This document shows positions 24,423-32,499 of a DNA stretch of 48,362 bases, in pieces. Below the pieces are notes generated by a model. It saw nothing but the letters and a program-made list of their open reading frames with translations, made no database searches and had not been told where the DNA came from. Numbering within the stretch: position 1 is the stretch's first letter; every line of letters begins with the position of its first letter. The DNA is from Pseudidiomarina woesei (GTDB lineage Bacteria > Pseudomonadota > Gammaproteobacteria > Enterobacterales > Alteromonadaceae), in NCBI RefSeq assembly GCF_001418345.1, contig NZ_LIPW01000012.1, forward strand, positions 1 through 48,362, given 5' to 3'. The translations under genes and the position numbers were made by a program.

Positions 24423-25916
24423 TTACATCCAGCGCGTAGAATTACTCGCAATGTCATGTAGCCAGCTGCTTTGCATTTGCTTAGCGACGGCAAGAGGCTG
24501 ATATTTAATGACTTCTGCACCGGCTGCGGTATAAATAATAACATCGGCAAAGCCGAGTAGACGTAACCACGGCGACTGATAGACGTCCACTTGTTGTGCC
24601 TTATATAGTGGGTACCAATATTCGTAATGACCAAATACGCCGCGGTGCACGCCTAACCAGCCTTGCGCTTGGGTAAAGCCATAACGTTGCCAACGTGCCA
24701 CAACATAAAGCTGCAATGCCAGCCACACACTGGCACCTAGCGCCAACGCAAGCAGGTTACTTTCCCATTTTAAATAACTTAATGTAGCAGTAAGTGGCGC
24801 ACTTAATGCGACCCAAAAGGACGGATGCAATAAGGCAATTGGGCTGATACGCTGCCAATTTAGTTGCTGCCGCGCCGGTAATCGCAACCAGCGGGATAGC
24901 TCCTCAAGGCCACTGCGGGTAAGCACTGGCAATACGAACGTACCACTAGATTGTTGTTGCGCATGGGCTGAGGGCTGCAATTGGTTTACGCGCACCGTAA
25001 ATCGCTTGAGCAGCCGCGCCCGAAGGTTTTGACGAATGCGCACTCGCTGCAGTTTGGGGTAGCGAAAACTTACCGTACGAATACTTAATAATCCGGCTCG
25101 CGTTTGAAAGCGTTGTTTGGCAATAGTTAGAGTGAGGTTGTAATTGGTGACTACGGTGACGCCGATGGCCAATACAAACAGCGCAGCTAAACAAACAACA
25201 ACAACACCTACGTTCAACCACATGCTTTCTTCAAGAAAGGTTATGTTAGCTTCTAGCCACGGCACAATGCGCTCTTCTAGAACCTCGGTTTGTGACAGTG
25301 GATAAATAAGCACCGCCAATAGTACAAATAATTTATTGTCAAAAATACCAGCTCTAATTAGTTCGGCGAGGCCGTATTGGCGTTCTAAGTCAACAGGGCT
25401 GTTTGCTTTCGCGGTTGGTACGGATGCCAAATCGGCGTCATCACGCAACTCTGCTGCAACCGCTTTACGCTCAGCGAGTATGGTTTGGCGCAATTGCTGG
25501 GCGACATCGATGGACAAGCCTGGGATTTCAACTTCTTTGCCAGCAGAGCCTGCGCTATCAACCCGTAAAATAGTCAGGGCAAATGGCCGAAAATACCAAG
25601 TTTGATCAAGTTCAGCTTGTTGTATGCGTTCATATTTCAGGGTAAGACTTTTTTTGCTAAACACGCCTGTACGAAGGTGTACGGCATCATCAGTTAGGGC
25701 GTATAGAAAAAAATGATGATTTAAAATAGCACTGGCGATAACAAACACTAAATAACCGCCACCAATAGCATAAGGCAGCCAGCTACTATCAGTTACGAAA
25801 ATGGCGGCCAATACAGGAATAAAGTTGGTAATGTTCTTGATTAAATTGCGCACTTCTTTGGCAATGAAAAAGCCAATGGTGAGTATAGGGGTGCGCTGCC
25901 AAACTAACTCAGTCAT
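24423..25916 (-). CDS. PH-domain membrane protein, YdbT-like
   Basis: The 497-residue product has several bacterial PH (bPH2) domains separated by pairs of hydrophobic helices. The motifs ALTDDAVHLRTGVFSKKSLTLKYERIQ, TRAGLLSIRTVSFRYPKLQRVRI and LGVHRGVFGHYEYWYPLYKAQQVDV are the repeated bPH2 core. With the upstream gene it matches the ydbS-ydbT pair of Bacillus and many Proteobacteria. The start at 25916 overlaps the upstream stop by 8 nt. Function is unknown; protection against antimicrobial peptides was proposed for the Bacillus pair. Confidence 0.88.
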   Translation of the reverse strand: MTELVWQRTPILTIGFFIAKEVRNLIKNITNFIPVLAAIFVTDSSWLPYAIGGGYLVFVIASAILNHHFFLYALTDDAVHLRTGVFSKKSLTLKYERIQQAELDQTWYFRPFALTILRVDSAGSAGKEVEIPGLSIDVAQQLRQTILAERKAVAAELRDDADLASVPTAKANSPVDLERQYGLAELIRAGIFDNKLFVLLAVLIYPLSQTEVLEERIVPWLEANITFLEESMWLNVGVVVVCLAALFVLAIGVTVVTNYNLTLTIAKQRFQTRAGLLSIRTVSFRYPKLQRVRIRQNLRARLLKRFTVRVNQLQPSAHAQQQSSGTFVLPVLTRSGLEELSRWLRLPARQQLNWQRISPIALLHPSFWVALSAPLTATLSYLKWESNLLALALGASVWLALQLYVVARWQRYGFTQAQGWLGVHRGVFGHYEYWYPLYKAQQVDVYQSPWLRLLGFADVIIYTAAGAEVIKYQPLAVAKQMQSSWLHDIASNSTRWM

Positions 25917-26403
25917 GGTTGCTCTCTTGCGGTTGCTCAGTGGCAATGGTGGTAATGAGCTCAGCTTTCATGGCTTCTGCGTTAGCTAATGCTAAGCCAG
26001 GTATACTTAAATCAGCGCCCCCACTACCTGCGGTATACAACGTTAAATGCGCAAGCCCAAAAAGGCGTTCCAAAAAGCCTTGGCGAACTTCAACATGCTG
26101 AATGCGGTTTAGCGGTACCGCACGAGTTAAACGCCACAGCGCGCCACGGCGCAAAAACATAGCTTCTTCGGTACGCGCATAGGCAGTGAATTGATAACGA
26201 CGAGCTGACCAAAATAATCCGAAAAACAAGGTGGTAGCCGCCCACGGAACACCGAGCCATAATGGTGCTGGTAACCAGTCGTTGTTCGGTAAGAACAGGT
26301 ATAAACTTGCCGCAATAATTGCCAGTATGGCCATATCAATAAGCACAACTAGCTGCAAATAGCTTTTGTAATTGGGTTCTACCGGTATCCAATTTACGGG
26401 CAT
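25909..26403 (-). CDS. PH-domain membrane protein, YdbS-like
   Basis: The 164-residue protein has two hydrophobic helices (VVLIDMAILAIIAASLYLFL, PLWLGVPWAATTLFFGLFW) followed by one bPH2 domain: TAYARTEEAMFLRRGALWRLTRAVPLNRIQHVEVRQGFLERLFGLAHLTLYTAGSGG is partly visible by motif. This is the usual YdbS layout. It is translationally coupled to the larger PH protein through an overlapping ATGACTGA. It is divergent from the DJ-1/PfpI gene. Confidence 0.88.
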   Translation of the reverse strand: MPVNWIPVEPNYKSYLQLVVLIDMAILAIIAASLYLFLPNNDWLPAPLWLGVPWAATTLFFGLFWSARRYQFTAYARTEEAMFLRRGALWRLTRAVPLNRIQHVEVRQGFLERLFGLAHLTLYTAGSGGADLSIPGLALANAEAMKAELITTIATEQPQESNHD

Positions 26404-26493
26404 GTGATCAATTCCTCACTTGAAAAAGTATGTTAACGGGCGCATGTCTTTTTATACCACTCTAACACGCACTTAATAATTAGGAGCAAGCTC

Positions 26494-27174
26494 ATGAAAA
26501 TATTAATGGTATTAACCTCGCACGAGCAGCTCGGTGATAGTGGCCATAAAACCGGCTTCTGGGCTGAAGAATTTGCCGCACCGTATTATTTATTCAAAGA
26601 CGCGGGGGCTGAAATAGTACTCGCCAGCCCAAAAGGCGGGCAGCCACCCATTGACCCAAATAGCGAACAATCTGACGCACAAACTAATGCAACTGTGCGT
26701 TTATTTGAAGATGAAGCGGCCATGGAGCAGTTGTCGAATACGCTGAAATTAAGCCAAGTTACGGCTGATAAATTTGACGCCGTGTTTTACCCAGGTGGGC
26801 ACGGGCCATTATGGGACTTAAGCGAAGACCCATTATCTATAGGGTTAATTCAGCAATTTTGGGAGCAAGAAAAACCGGTTGCTGCCGTGTGCCATGCGCC
26901 AGCGGTATTAGTTAATGTGAAAACGCCAGCCGGAAAGCCTTTGGTGCAAGGTCGTAAAGTAAGTGCTTTTACCAACAGCGAAGAAGCTGCGGTGGGATTA
27001 ACTGAGGTGGTACCATTTTTGCTTGAAGACAAATTACAAGAACTAGGCGGTATTTACGAGAAAGTGGCAGACTGGAAACCTCATGCCGTGGTTGATGGCA
27101 ACCTAATTACTGGTCAAAACCCTGCCAGCTCTGAGTTGGTCGCGCGTGAGCTACTTAAAAAGCTGAAACATTAA
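26494..27174 (+). CDS. DJ-1/PfpI-family protein (glyoxalase III-like)
   Basis: The 226-residue class I amidotransferase-fold protein carries a nucleophile elbow AAVCHAPAVLV with Cys133-His134. The oxidation-modulating Glu is in GFWAEEF near residue 25, and GGHGPLWDL forms the oxyanion region. This is the Hsp31/HchA-like class that converts methylglyoxal to lactate or deglycates proteins. The exact activity is inferred. AGGAG lies 7 nt before the ATG. A strong terminator follows at 27193. Confidence 0.88.
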   Translation: MKILMVLTSHEQLGDSGHKTGFWAEEFAAPYYLFKDAGAEIVLASPKGGQPPIDPNSEQSDAQTNATVRLFEDEAAMEQLSNTLKLSQVTADKFDAVFYPGGHGPLWDLSEDPLSIGLIQQFWEQEKPVAAVCHAPAVLVNVKTPAGKPLVQGRKVSAFTNSEEAAVGLTEVVPFLLEDKLQELGGIYEKVADWKPHAVVDGNLITGQNPASSELVARELLKKLKH

Positions 27175-27192
27175 GCGTGAGCACTCGCTAGC

Positions 27193-27222
27193 AAAAAAGC
27201 CAACCGAAAGGTTGGCTTTTTT
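27193..27222. terminator. bidirectional Rho-independent terminator
   Basis: Stem AAAAAAGCCAACC pairs with GGTTGGCTTTTTT around a GAAA loop. It sits between the convergent DJ-1-like and DUF4168 genes and can stop both. Confidence 0.92.
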
Positions 27223-27246
27223 GCTGCAAGGTGTTGATGAAGTGAC

Positions 27247-27621
27247 TTATTCAGTCATTTCTTGCAAGCGAGCACGCAGCTCTTCATCTTGCTGCACGCG
27301 TTGAACGATAGCGTTATATTCTTGCGGTGAAAGGCCTGAGTCATTCACTGCAGCTACCATTTCTTCTTGTGCTTTACGCTGAATTTCTTGTGCTTGCTCA
27401 GCATCTTCAGCGTTTTGAAACTGCTCTGAGTACTTTGAGCTAATTTGCTGCACGCTACCCATAGCGGTTACAAAGTTTTCCAGCATCCCGTCGGTAAGTT
27501 CAATCGACTGTTGCTGCTGAGCCATTTGTTGCTGCTCCGCTTGTGCTTGCTGTGGCGCGGCCATAGCTGCTGAACCAGAGAATAGAGCGGCAATTGCTAA
27601 AGCTGTCATTGTTTTACGCAT
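27247..27621 (-). CDS. secreted DUF4168 protein, likely sigma-54 dependent
   Basis: The 124-residue product has a signal peptide ending at AMA, a glutamine-rich linker, and then a DUF4168 domain (about 40-124): LTDGMLENFVTAMGSVQQI, AQEIQRKAQEEMVAAVNDSGLSPQEYNAIVQRVQQDEELRARL. It is a small helical periplasmic domain of unknown function, seen in stress-related or abundant envelope proteins. GGAG precedes the ATG. A near-consensus sigma-54 promoter lies 37-53 nt upstream, and the divergent neighbours encode a kinase and a sigma-54 activator. It is therefore the probable target of that pair. Confidence 0.85.
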   Translation of the reverse strand: MRKTMTALAIAALFSGSAAMAAPQQAQAEQQQMAQQQQSIELTDGMLENFVTAMGSVQQISSKYSEQFQNAEDAEQAQEIQRKAQEEMVAAVNDSGLSPQEYNAIVQRVQQDEELRARLQEMTE

Positions 27622-27657
27622 AGTTTTTATCTCCTATTTTAAGTTCAATTTAGTTGT

Positions 27658-27674
27658 TGCAACACTTATGCCAA
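27658..27674 (-). promoter_or_regulatory. sigma-54 (-24/-12) promoter for the DUF4168 gene
   Basis: On the minus strand the sequence is TTGGCATAAGTGTTGCA. The -24 element TTGGCA and the -12 element TTGCA have exact spacing (TGGCA-N6-TTGC, against consensus TGGCAC-N5-TTGC). One base differs, T for the final C of the -24 box. Transcription would start near 27647, 26 nt before the ATG. Confidence 0.75.
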
Positions 27675-27750
27675 CTTTGGCTTGTCTCTATGCTCTTGTT
27701 TTTGTTGGTAAAAACAACGGGATCCAAATTGCTTTCAAATTTGTGTATAC

Positions 27751-27787
27751 TTTTGTCACATGTTATTTGGAGTCGAATGTGACAAAA
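27751..27787. promoter_or_regulatory. perfect 11-bp dyad, candidate activator binding site
   Basis: TTTTGTCACAT (27751-27761) and ATGTGACAAAA (27777-27787) are perfect inverted copies 15 bp apart. The centre is about 120 bp upstream of the predicted sigma-54 start, which is normal enhancer distance. The right arm covers the GTG start of the kinase gene, so it could also feed back on the kinase operon. Confidence 0.6.
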
Positions 27788-29125
27788 AGATACATATCCT
27801 GGTTGCCTAATTGGTCTGGTTTGCAGCGCACATTGGCCTTTTATGTCATGTTGCCGCTGTTGGTGCTTTCTGGCATTGCGATAGGCGTTGGACTTGAGCG
27901 CGCTGCGGAGTTTCAGGACAAGCGCCTGCGTGATGATTTGGAACTTATCGGTCGCGCTATCCACGTTCCGGTGAGCGACGCGTTAATTCAAGGTGATATT
28001 GCTGCTGTGCGCGCAAGTTTGGGGTCGGTTTTTGAAATCGGTCGCGTTTACGGGGCGTCGGTTTATGATACCAATGGCAAAGTGGTGGCTTCTGCCGGTA
28101 TTACCGAGCGTGACCTTTCGGAAAGCTTACTCGCCGAACAAGTTATTCTTACCGGAGAAAGCCAAGATGATTATCGGCAAGTAGCTGGACGAGATGTATT
28201 TTCGCAGTTTGTACCCATACAAGGTACAGGCGGGCAAATCATAGGCTTTATGCAATTAAATCGCCGTGCCCAAGACTTCGATAATGCCTTTGGCCAATTA
28301 GCCCGCATTGCTTGGGGAACTTGGTTGGTGTTGGCGCTAGCAACCATTGCAATATTGATTTTTGGTCACTACCGTGGCGTACATCGTTATGTCGAAGAAA
28401 AGCTAGAATGGCAACGCCGCCAACAAGAAAAAATGGTCGCTATAGGCCAAGTTTCTAGCGGTGTGGCGCATGAATTAGGGGCACCTTTAACGGTTATAGA
28501 TGCGCGAGCAAAAAAATTGCAAAAGCGCCATTTAGACGACGACTCCCAGCGTCAACTGCAGGCAATTCGGGGCCAAGTTCAGCGTTTGACAAAAATGGTG
28601 AATCAACTGCTGGCTTTTTCACGCACGCCTGTAGCTAATAAAACCAGCGTTGCGCTCAAGCAAATCATTTCCCAAGCCCAGCAAGCTATCTCGTTTGAAC
28701 AAGGTGCCGAGGGTCCGCAGTTGAAAGTTGAGTTGCCATCTGCCGAGGTTATGCTTGAGGCGGATATTCCACGGCTTGAGCTTGCTCTTGTAAATATCTT
28801 TCGTAACGCATTGCAAGCAGCTAGTCAGCAGGTGACAGTGAAGACCACCGTAACGCCAGAAACCGTCACTGTGTATGTGAATGACGATGGTGCTGGTTTG
28901 CCCGAAGAGCTTTCCGAAACCCAACTCATAGAGCCTTTTACCACCACGAAAGGCATTGGCCAAGGCACTGGTTTAGGTTTGGCGTTGGTTAGTTACATCG
29001 TTCATGATCATCAGGGCAAGCTGCAGCTTAAAAACCATGCCAAAGGCGGCTGTGAGGTAAGCATCACCCTGCCCCGCCGCCAAAAAATACACCAGCAGAT
29101 TTCCAAGCAAGGTCAAGGCTCATGA
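27779..29125 (+). CDS. membrane sensor histidine kinase
   Basis: I start at the GTG at 27779, which has GGAG 6 nt upstream; the longer frame from 27668 has no ribosome site and runs through the promoter region. The product has about 448 residues. A transmembrane helix (about 20-42) and a periplasmic sensor of about 145 residues are followed by a second helix. A HisKA domain with SSGVAHELGAPLTVID (His231) and an HATPase domain with NIFRNALQAA, DDGAGLP, TTKGIGQGTGLGLALV complete it. The partner regulator overlaps by 4 nt (ATGA). The signal sensed is unknown. Confidence 0.93.
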   Translation: MTKRYISWLPNWSGLQRTLAFYVMLPLLVLSGIAIGVGLERAAEFQDKRLRDDLELIGRAIHVPVSDALIQGDIAAVRASLGSVFEIGRVYGASVYDTNGKVVASAGITERDLSESLLAEQVILTGESQDDYRQVAGRDVFSQFVPIQGTGGQIIGFMQLNRRAQDFDNAFGQLARIAWGTWLVLALATIAILIFGHYRGVHRYVEEKLEWQRRQQEKMVAIGQVSSGVAHELGAPLTVIDARAKKLQKRHLDDDSQRQLQAIRGQVQRLTKMVNQLLAFSRTPVANKTSVALKQIISQAQQAISFEQGAEGPQLKVELPSAEVMLEADIPRLELALVNIFRNALQAASQQVTVKTTVTPETVTVYVNDDGAGLPEELSETQLIEPFTTTKGIGQGTGLGLALVSYIVHDHQGKLQLKNHAKGGCEVSITLPRRQKIHQQISKQGQGS

Positions 29126-30495
29126 GTTTATATATCGCCGTTGTTGAAGATGATCCGGGTTTACGCGAATTGTTAGTAGAGGAGCTTGAGAGCGCCGGCT
29201 ACAAGACTCAGGCTTTTGCTGATGCAGAAGCATTGCTGCTGAGTCTCAAAAATAAGGGACAGTACCCTAACTTGGTGATAAGTGACATTCGATTGCCAGG
29301 GATTTCTGGCTTACAGTTACTGCACACGTTAACTGAACGGCAATTGTTGATACCTCTTATTCTCATTACCGCCTTTGGCACAGTCGACCAAGCTGTTGAT
29401 GCGTTGAAACAAGGCGCCGATGACTTTTTAACAAAGCCGCTCGACCTCGATCATTTATTGGTTAGTGTCGGGCGTGTTCTGGAATTTCACAAGTTGCGCG
29501 ATGAAGTAACCTACTATCGGCGGTCACAACAACAAACTGAACACGGCCCAGCTGGAATTATTGGTCATAGCCGCGTTATGCGTCAGCTTTACGATGATAT
29601 TGCACGCATCGCGGCTGTTGATGGCGCGGTGCTAGTACTCGGTGAAAGCGGCACGGGTAAAGAGCTTGTAGCCAAAGCCTTGCATCAGCAAAGTCAACGA
29701 GCAAAGCAGCCATTTTTGGCTGTGAATTGTGCTGGTATACCGGCTGAATTACTTGAAAGTGAGTTTTTTGGTCATGCGGCTGGCGCTTTTACGGGGGCGC
29801 AAAAGGCTCGCGCTGGATTACTTAAAGAAGCCGACGGTGGCACCTTGCTATTGGACGAAATTGGTGAAATGCCGTTAGAGCTACAAGCTAAATTGTTGCG
29901 CGTATTGCAAGAAGGAACGATGCGACCAGTTGGTAGTGACAAAGAAGAAAGGGTAAATGTGCGAATTATTGCTGCCACCCATCAAGATTTGGAACAAAAA
30001 GTGACAGAGCAGAGCTTTCGTGAAGATCTGTTCTATCGGCTTGAAACATTTACCTTGAAGGTGCCACCACTGCGCCACCGCGGCGATGACGTTGCTATTC
30101 TTGCAGAGCACTTTCTGCAACGCGTGAATGATCAGCAGCAGAAGACTATTCGTGGCTTTTCGTCAGCAGCGCAAGAGCGTCTTTTTTCGTACTCGTTTCC
30201 GGGCAACGTGCGTGAACTACAAAATGCAGTAGAACGTGCAGTAACTTTTTGTGATGGTGATTGGATACAAGATCAGCATTTGCCAACCCGCATGCTGCAA
30301 GAGGCTTCTCAGCGAAGCGAATTAGCACAGTCTGCTGTTGGCGTTGAGACAGGCTACTGGCCTACGCTTGACCAAGTTCAGTCTGACTACGTTCAGCGCG
30401 TATTGACTCACACACAAGGTAATAAGCAAAAAGCGGCGAATATTTTAGGAGTTACTCGCCGCACTCTTTATCGCTGGCTTACCAACGATGGCTAA
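29122..30495 (+). CDS. NtrC-family sigma-54-dependent response regulator
   Basis: The 457-residue product has three domains. The receiver (1-120) has Glu9-Asp10-Asp11 and phospho-acceptor Asp55 (SDIRLPG). The AAA+ domain has Walker A GESGTGKE near 174, the sigma-54 contact loop GAFTGA near 220, Walker B GGTLLLDEIGEM, and an R-finger region. The C-terminal Fis-type helix-turn-helix (about 420-455) includes NKQKAANILGVTRRTLYRWL. All parts needed for sigma-54 activation are intact. It is encoded with its kinase, and the likely target promoter is the divergent DUF4168 one. Its 3-prime end overlaps the convergent TonB receptor by 17 nt. Confidence 0.96.
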   Translation: MSLYIAVVEDDPGLRELLVEELESAGYKTQAFADAEALLLSLKNKGQYPNLVISDIRLPGISGLQLLHTLTERQLLIPLILITAFGTVDQAVDALKQGADDFLTKPLDLDHLLVSVGRVLEFHKLRDEVTYYRRSQQQTEHGPAGIIGHSRVMRQLYDDIARIAAVDGAVLVLGESGTGKELVAKALHQQSQRAKQPFLAVNCAGIPAELLESEFFGHAAGAFTGAQKARAGLLKEADGGTLLLDEIGEMPLELQAKLLRVLQEGTMRPVGSDKEERVNVRIIAATHQDLEQKVTEQSFREDLFYRLETFTLKVPPLRHRGDDVAILAEHFLQRVNDQQQKTIRGFSSAAQERLFSYSFPGNVRELQNAVERAVTFCDGDWIQDQHLPTRMLQEASQRSELAQSAVGVETGYWPTLDQVQSDYVQRVLTHTQGNKQKAANILGVTRRTLYRWLTNDG

Positions 30496-32497
30496 CACCA
30501 AGACCAAGGTGAACTTCGCGCCCGACGCCAGGTTCAAATGCACGGCCATTGCCTTGGTTCACCACCACGGAGCCAACGTATTGTGTGTCACCGATATTGT
30601 GTAGCTGCAGCCAGGGGCTGAGTTCCCAGTTACCGAGTACATAATCTGCGCGCCAATTGATGTGCCACAACGTATGACTGGGCGCAATGACACTATTGTC
30701 GTCCGTGGCGGCAATATCACCGCGGTATTCAGTAATTAAACTAAGCCGATGATCACGCTGATAATTCCAGTTAAGCTGACTATAAGCTGTTTGTTCAGCC
30801 ACGCCAGGTAACCGGTTCCCATTGCCATAGGTTGCTTTAAGCCATGTAGCGGCACCACGCCAATTCCAATTTTCAGTCAGTTGCCAGCTAACCTCAAATT
30901 CAGCACCGTAACGTTCGGTAAGTCCAGCGTTGGTATATGTGGTGCGCCCATCAATGCTTTGATCAACCACAATCTCGTCGGTTGTTTGTATATCAAACCA
31001 GCTTAACTGACCTTTTACTGCGGCTTGTTGCCAACTGACGCCCACTTCCCATTGATCATTAAAAGCAGGGCCTAGTGCAGTATTTAGCCCAGTTTCAGTG
31101 TTGCTGTAGGCCATTTCGGTTAAGGTGGCGGTTTCGAAGCCATGACCGCGAGCGGCAAATACGCGCCATGCGTCATTGAGCTGATAATTTGCGCCAAGGC
31201 TCCAGCTCCATGCGTGTTGCTGTTGCACGCCGCTGTCATTGGGGTTTTCAGGCAGAATAAAGTAGTCATCAACACTAAATTCAACGTCGCTATAGCGCAG
31301 TCCAGCGGTAAATGACCATTGCTGGTTAAGACGCCAGTCGGTCAGGCTATACAAAGCGGTTTGAATAACTTCTCCACGCTCATCACGACGCAAATCGCCG
31401 CGTTGACCAAAGTCATTCACAAAGCCGTAGCGGCGATCAACTTGTTCTGCAATGTGAGCACCCAATGTGGTTCGCCATTGGTTGTTCCAGCGCATGTTAT
31501 AGCTTGCATCTAGACCGGTAAAACTGCGTTGCAGGTCAATGACAGCGCCTGAGCTGCGAGTGTCGCTGCCTGGAAACGGTAAGTACTGCAGTACATCACG
31601 CCAACCGCGCCAAGCATTTAGGTGCCAGCCGCTCTCGTTGCGCAACGAGCTACGCAAAGACAAAGACATTTGTTGATGATGTATCGACTTACGGGTATTG
31701 AAGCGCTCAGCGCCACCAAAAGTTTGGTTAGGGTCGGCTTGCCAATCGGTGGGGGTTAGCGAGCCTGGGTCTTGTAACAACGGTGCGTTGTTGTCATCTA
31801 AGCGCACAATCATCTCAACGCTATCGGTTAAGTCATAGTACCAACGTAACGCTAAGTGATCTCGCTCAGCACTATTGTGCTGACGTGGGCCGTCAGTGCG
31901 AAAACGAGCGCCGGCTAACCTAACTGAGCTGCGTTCGCTCACATAATCAGCTTGTACATGCTGGCGTTGGGTATTATTGGCGCCGGCCATGATATCTACA
32001 CTTAACTGGGTTGCTTGCGGGCGTTCACTAAACCATTGAATTACGCCACCAGCACTGTTGCCGTAAATAGTTGCTAAGGGTCCCCGAATAATCTGCACGT
32101 TGGCCGGTTCATCCAGCAAAATACTCGATGTTTGGGCTTGTCCGTCGGGCATACTTAACGGAATGCCATCAAGCTGCAAAATAACCCCACGCACCCCAAA
32201 TGCCGACCGAGCACCAAAGCCGCGTAGGGTAATGCGGGTATCTTGCGCGTAGTTGGCGCGCGAATCAGCCTGTACGCCAGCCACCCCTTTGAGCAGCTCA
32301 GCCGCATCAACGCGCAGGCCTTCGGGTTGCTCATCTAAGTCTAGGTTGGTTAGCGCCGCAGGGGTTTCATCACCTGAACGCGGCTGGCTTTGATTCACCA
32401 CAATAACTTCATCTACAGCAACGCTGGCCGAAGCCAGCGTTGCTGATGTTTCTGTAGTCGCTGCAAGTGAAGCGACCAAAATACTACTTAACAACAT
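30479..32497 (-). CDS. pqqU: TonB-dependent receptor, PqqU/YncD-like
   Basis: The 672-residue product has a short signal, a TonB box DEVIVV at about 29-34, a plug domain and a 22-strand barrel. Several stretches closely recall E. coli YncD (PqqU, the PQQ importer): NYAQDTRITLRGFGARSAFG, LDGIPLSMPDGQAQTS, GRGFET-like GHGFETATLTE, DEIVVDQSIDGRTTYTNAG, and the ending QYVGSVVVNQGNGRAFEPGVGR. It starts 2 nt after the PQQ-type dehydrogenase stop, so the two are co-translated. Substrate PQQ is an inference from that likeness and the neighbour. It could also take another small redox cofactor. Confidence 0.85.
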   Translation of the reverse strand: MLLSSILVASLAATTETSATLASASVAVDEVIVVNQSQPRSGDETPAALTNLDLDEQPEGLRVDAAELLKGVAGVQADSRANYAQDTRITLRGFGARSAFGVRGVILQLDGIPLSMPDGQAQTSSILLDEPANVQIIRGPLATIYGNSAGGVIQWFSERPQATQLSVDIMAGANNTQRQHVQADYVSERSSVRLAGARFRTDGPRQHNSAERDHLALRWYYDLTDSVEMIVRLDDNNAPLLQDPGSLTPTDWQADPNQTFGGAERFNTRKSIHHQQMSLSLRSSLRNESGWHLNAWRGWRDVLQYLPFPGSDTRSSGAVIDLQRSFTGLDASYNMRWNNQWRTTLGAHIAEQVDRRYGFVNDFGQRGDLRRDERGEVIQTALYSLTDWRLNQQWSFTAGLRYSDVEFSVDDYFILPENPNDSGVQQQHAWSWSLGANYQLNDAWRVFAARGHGFETATLTEMAYSNTETGLNTALGPAFNDQWEVGVSWQQAAVKGQLSWFDIQTTDEIVVDQSIDGRTTYTNAGLTERYGAEFEVSWQLTENWNWRGAATWLKATYGNGNRLPGVAEQTAYSQLNWNYQRDHRLSLITEYRGDIAATDDNSVIAPSHTLWHINWRADYVLGNWELSPWLQLHNIGDTQYVGSVVVNQGNGRAFEPGVGREVHLGLGVSHRW

Positions 32498-32499
32498 GA

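Noticed and set aside
27668-27778. Longer N-terminus for the histidine kinase
   Set aside because: It would run through the putative regulatory region and has no ribosome site. GTG at 27779 has GGAG 6 nt upstream.
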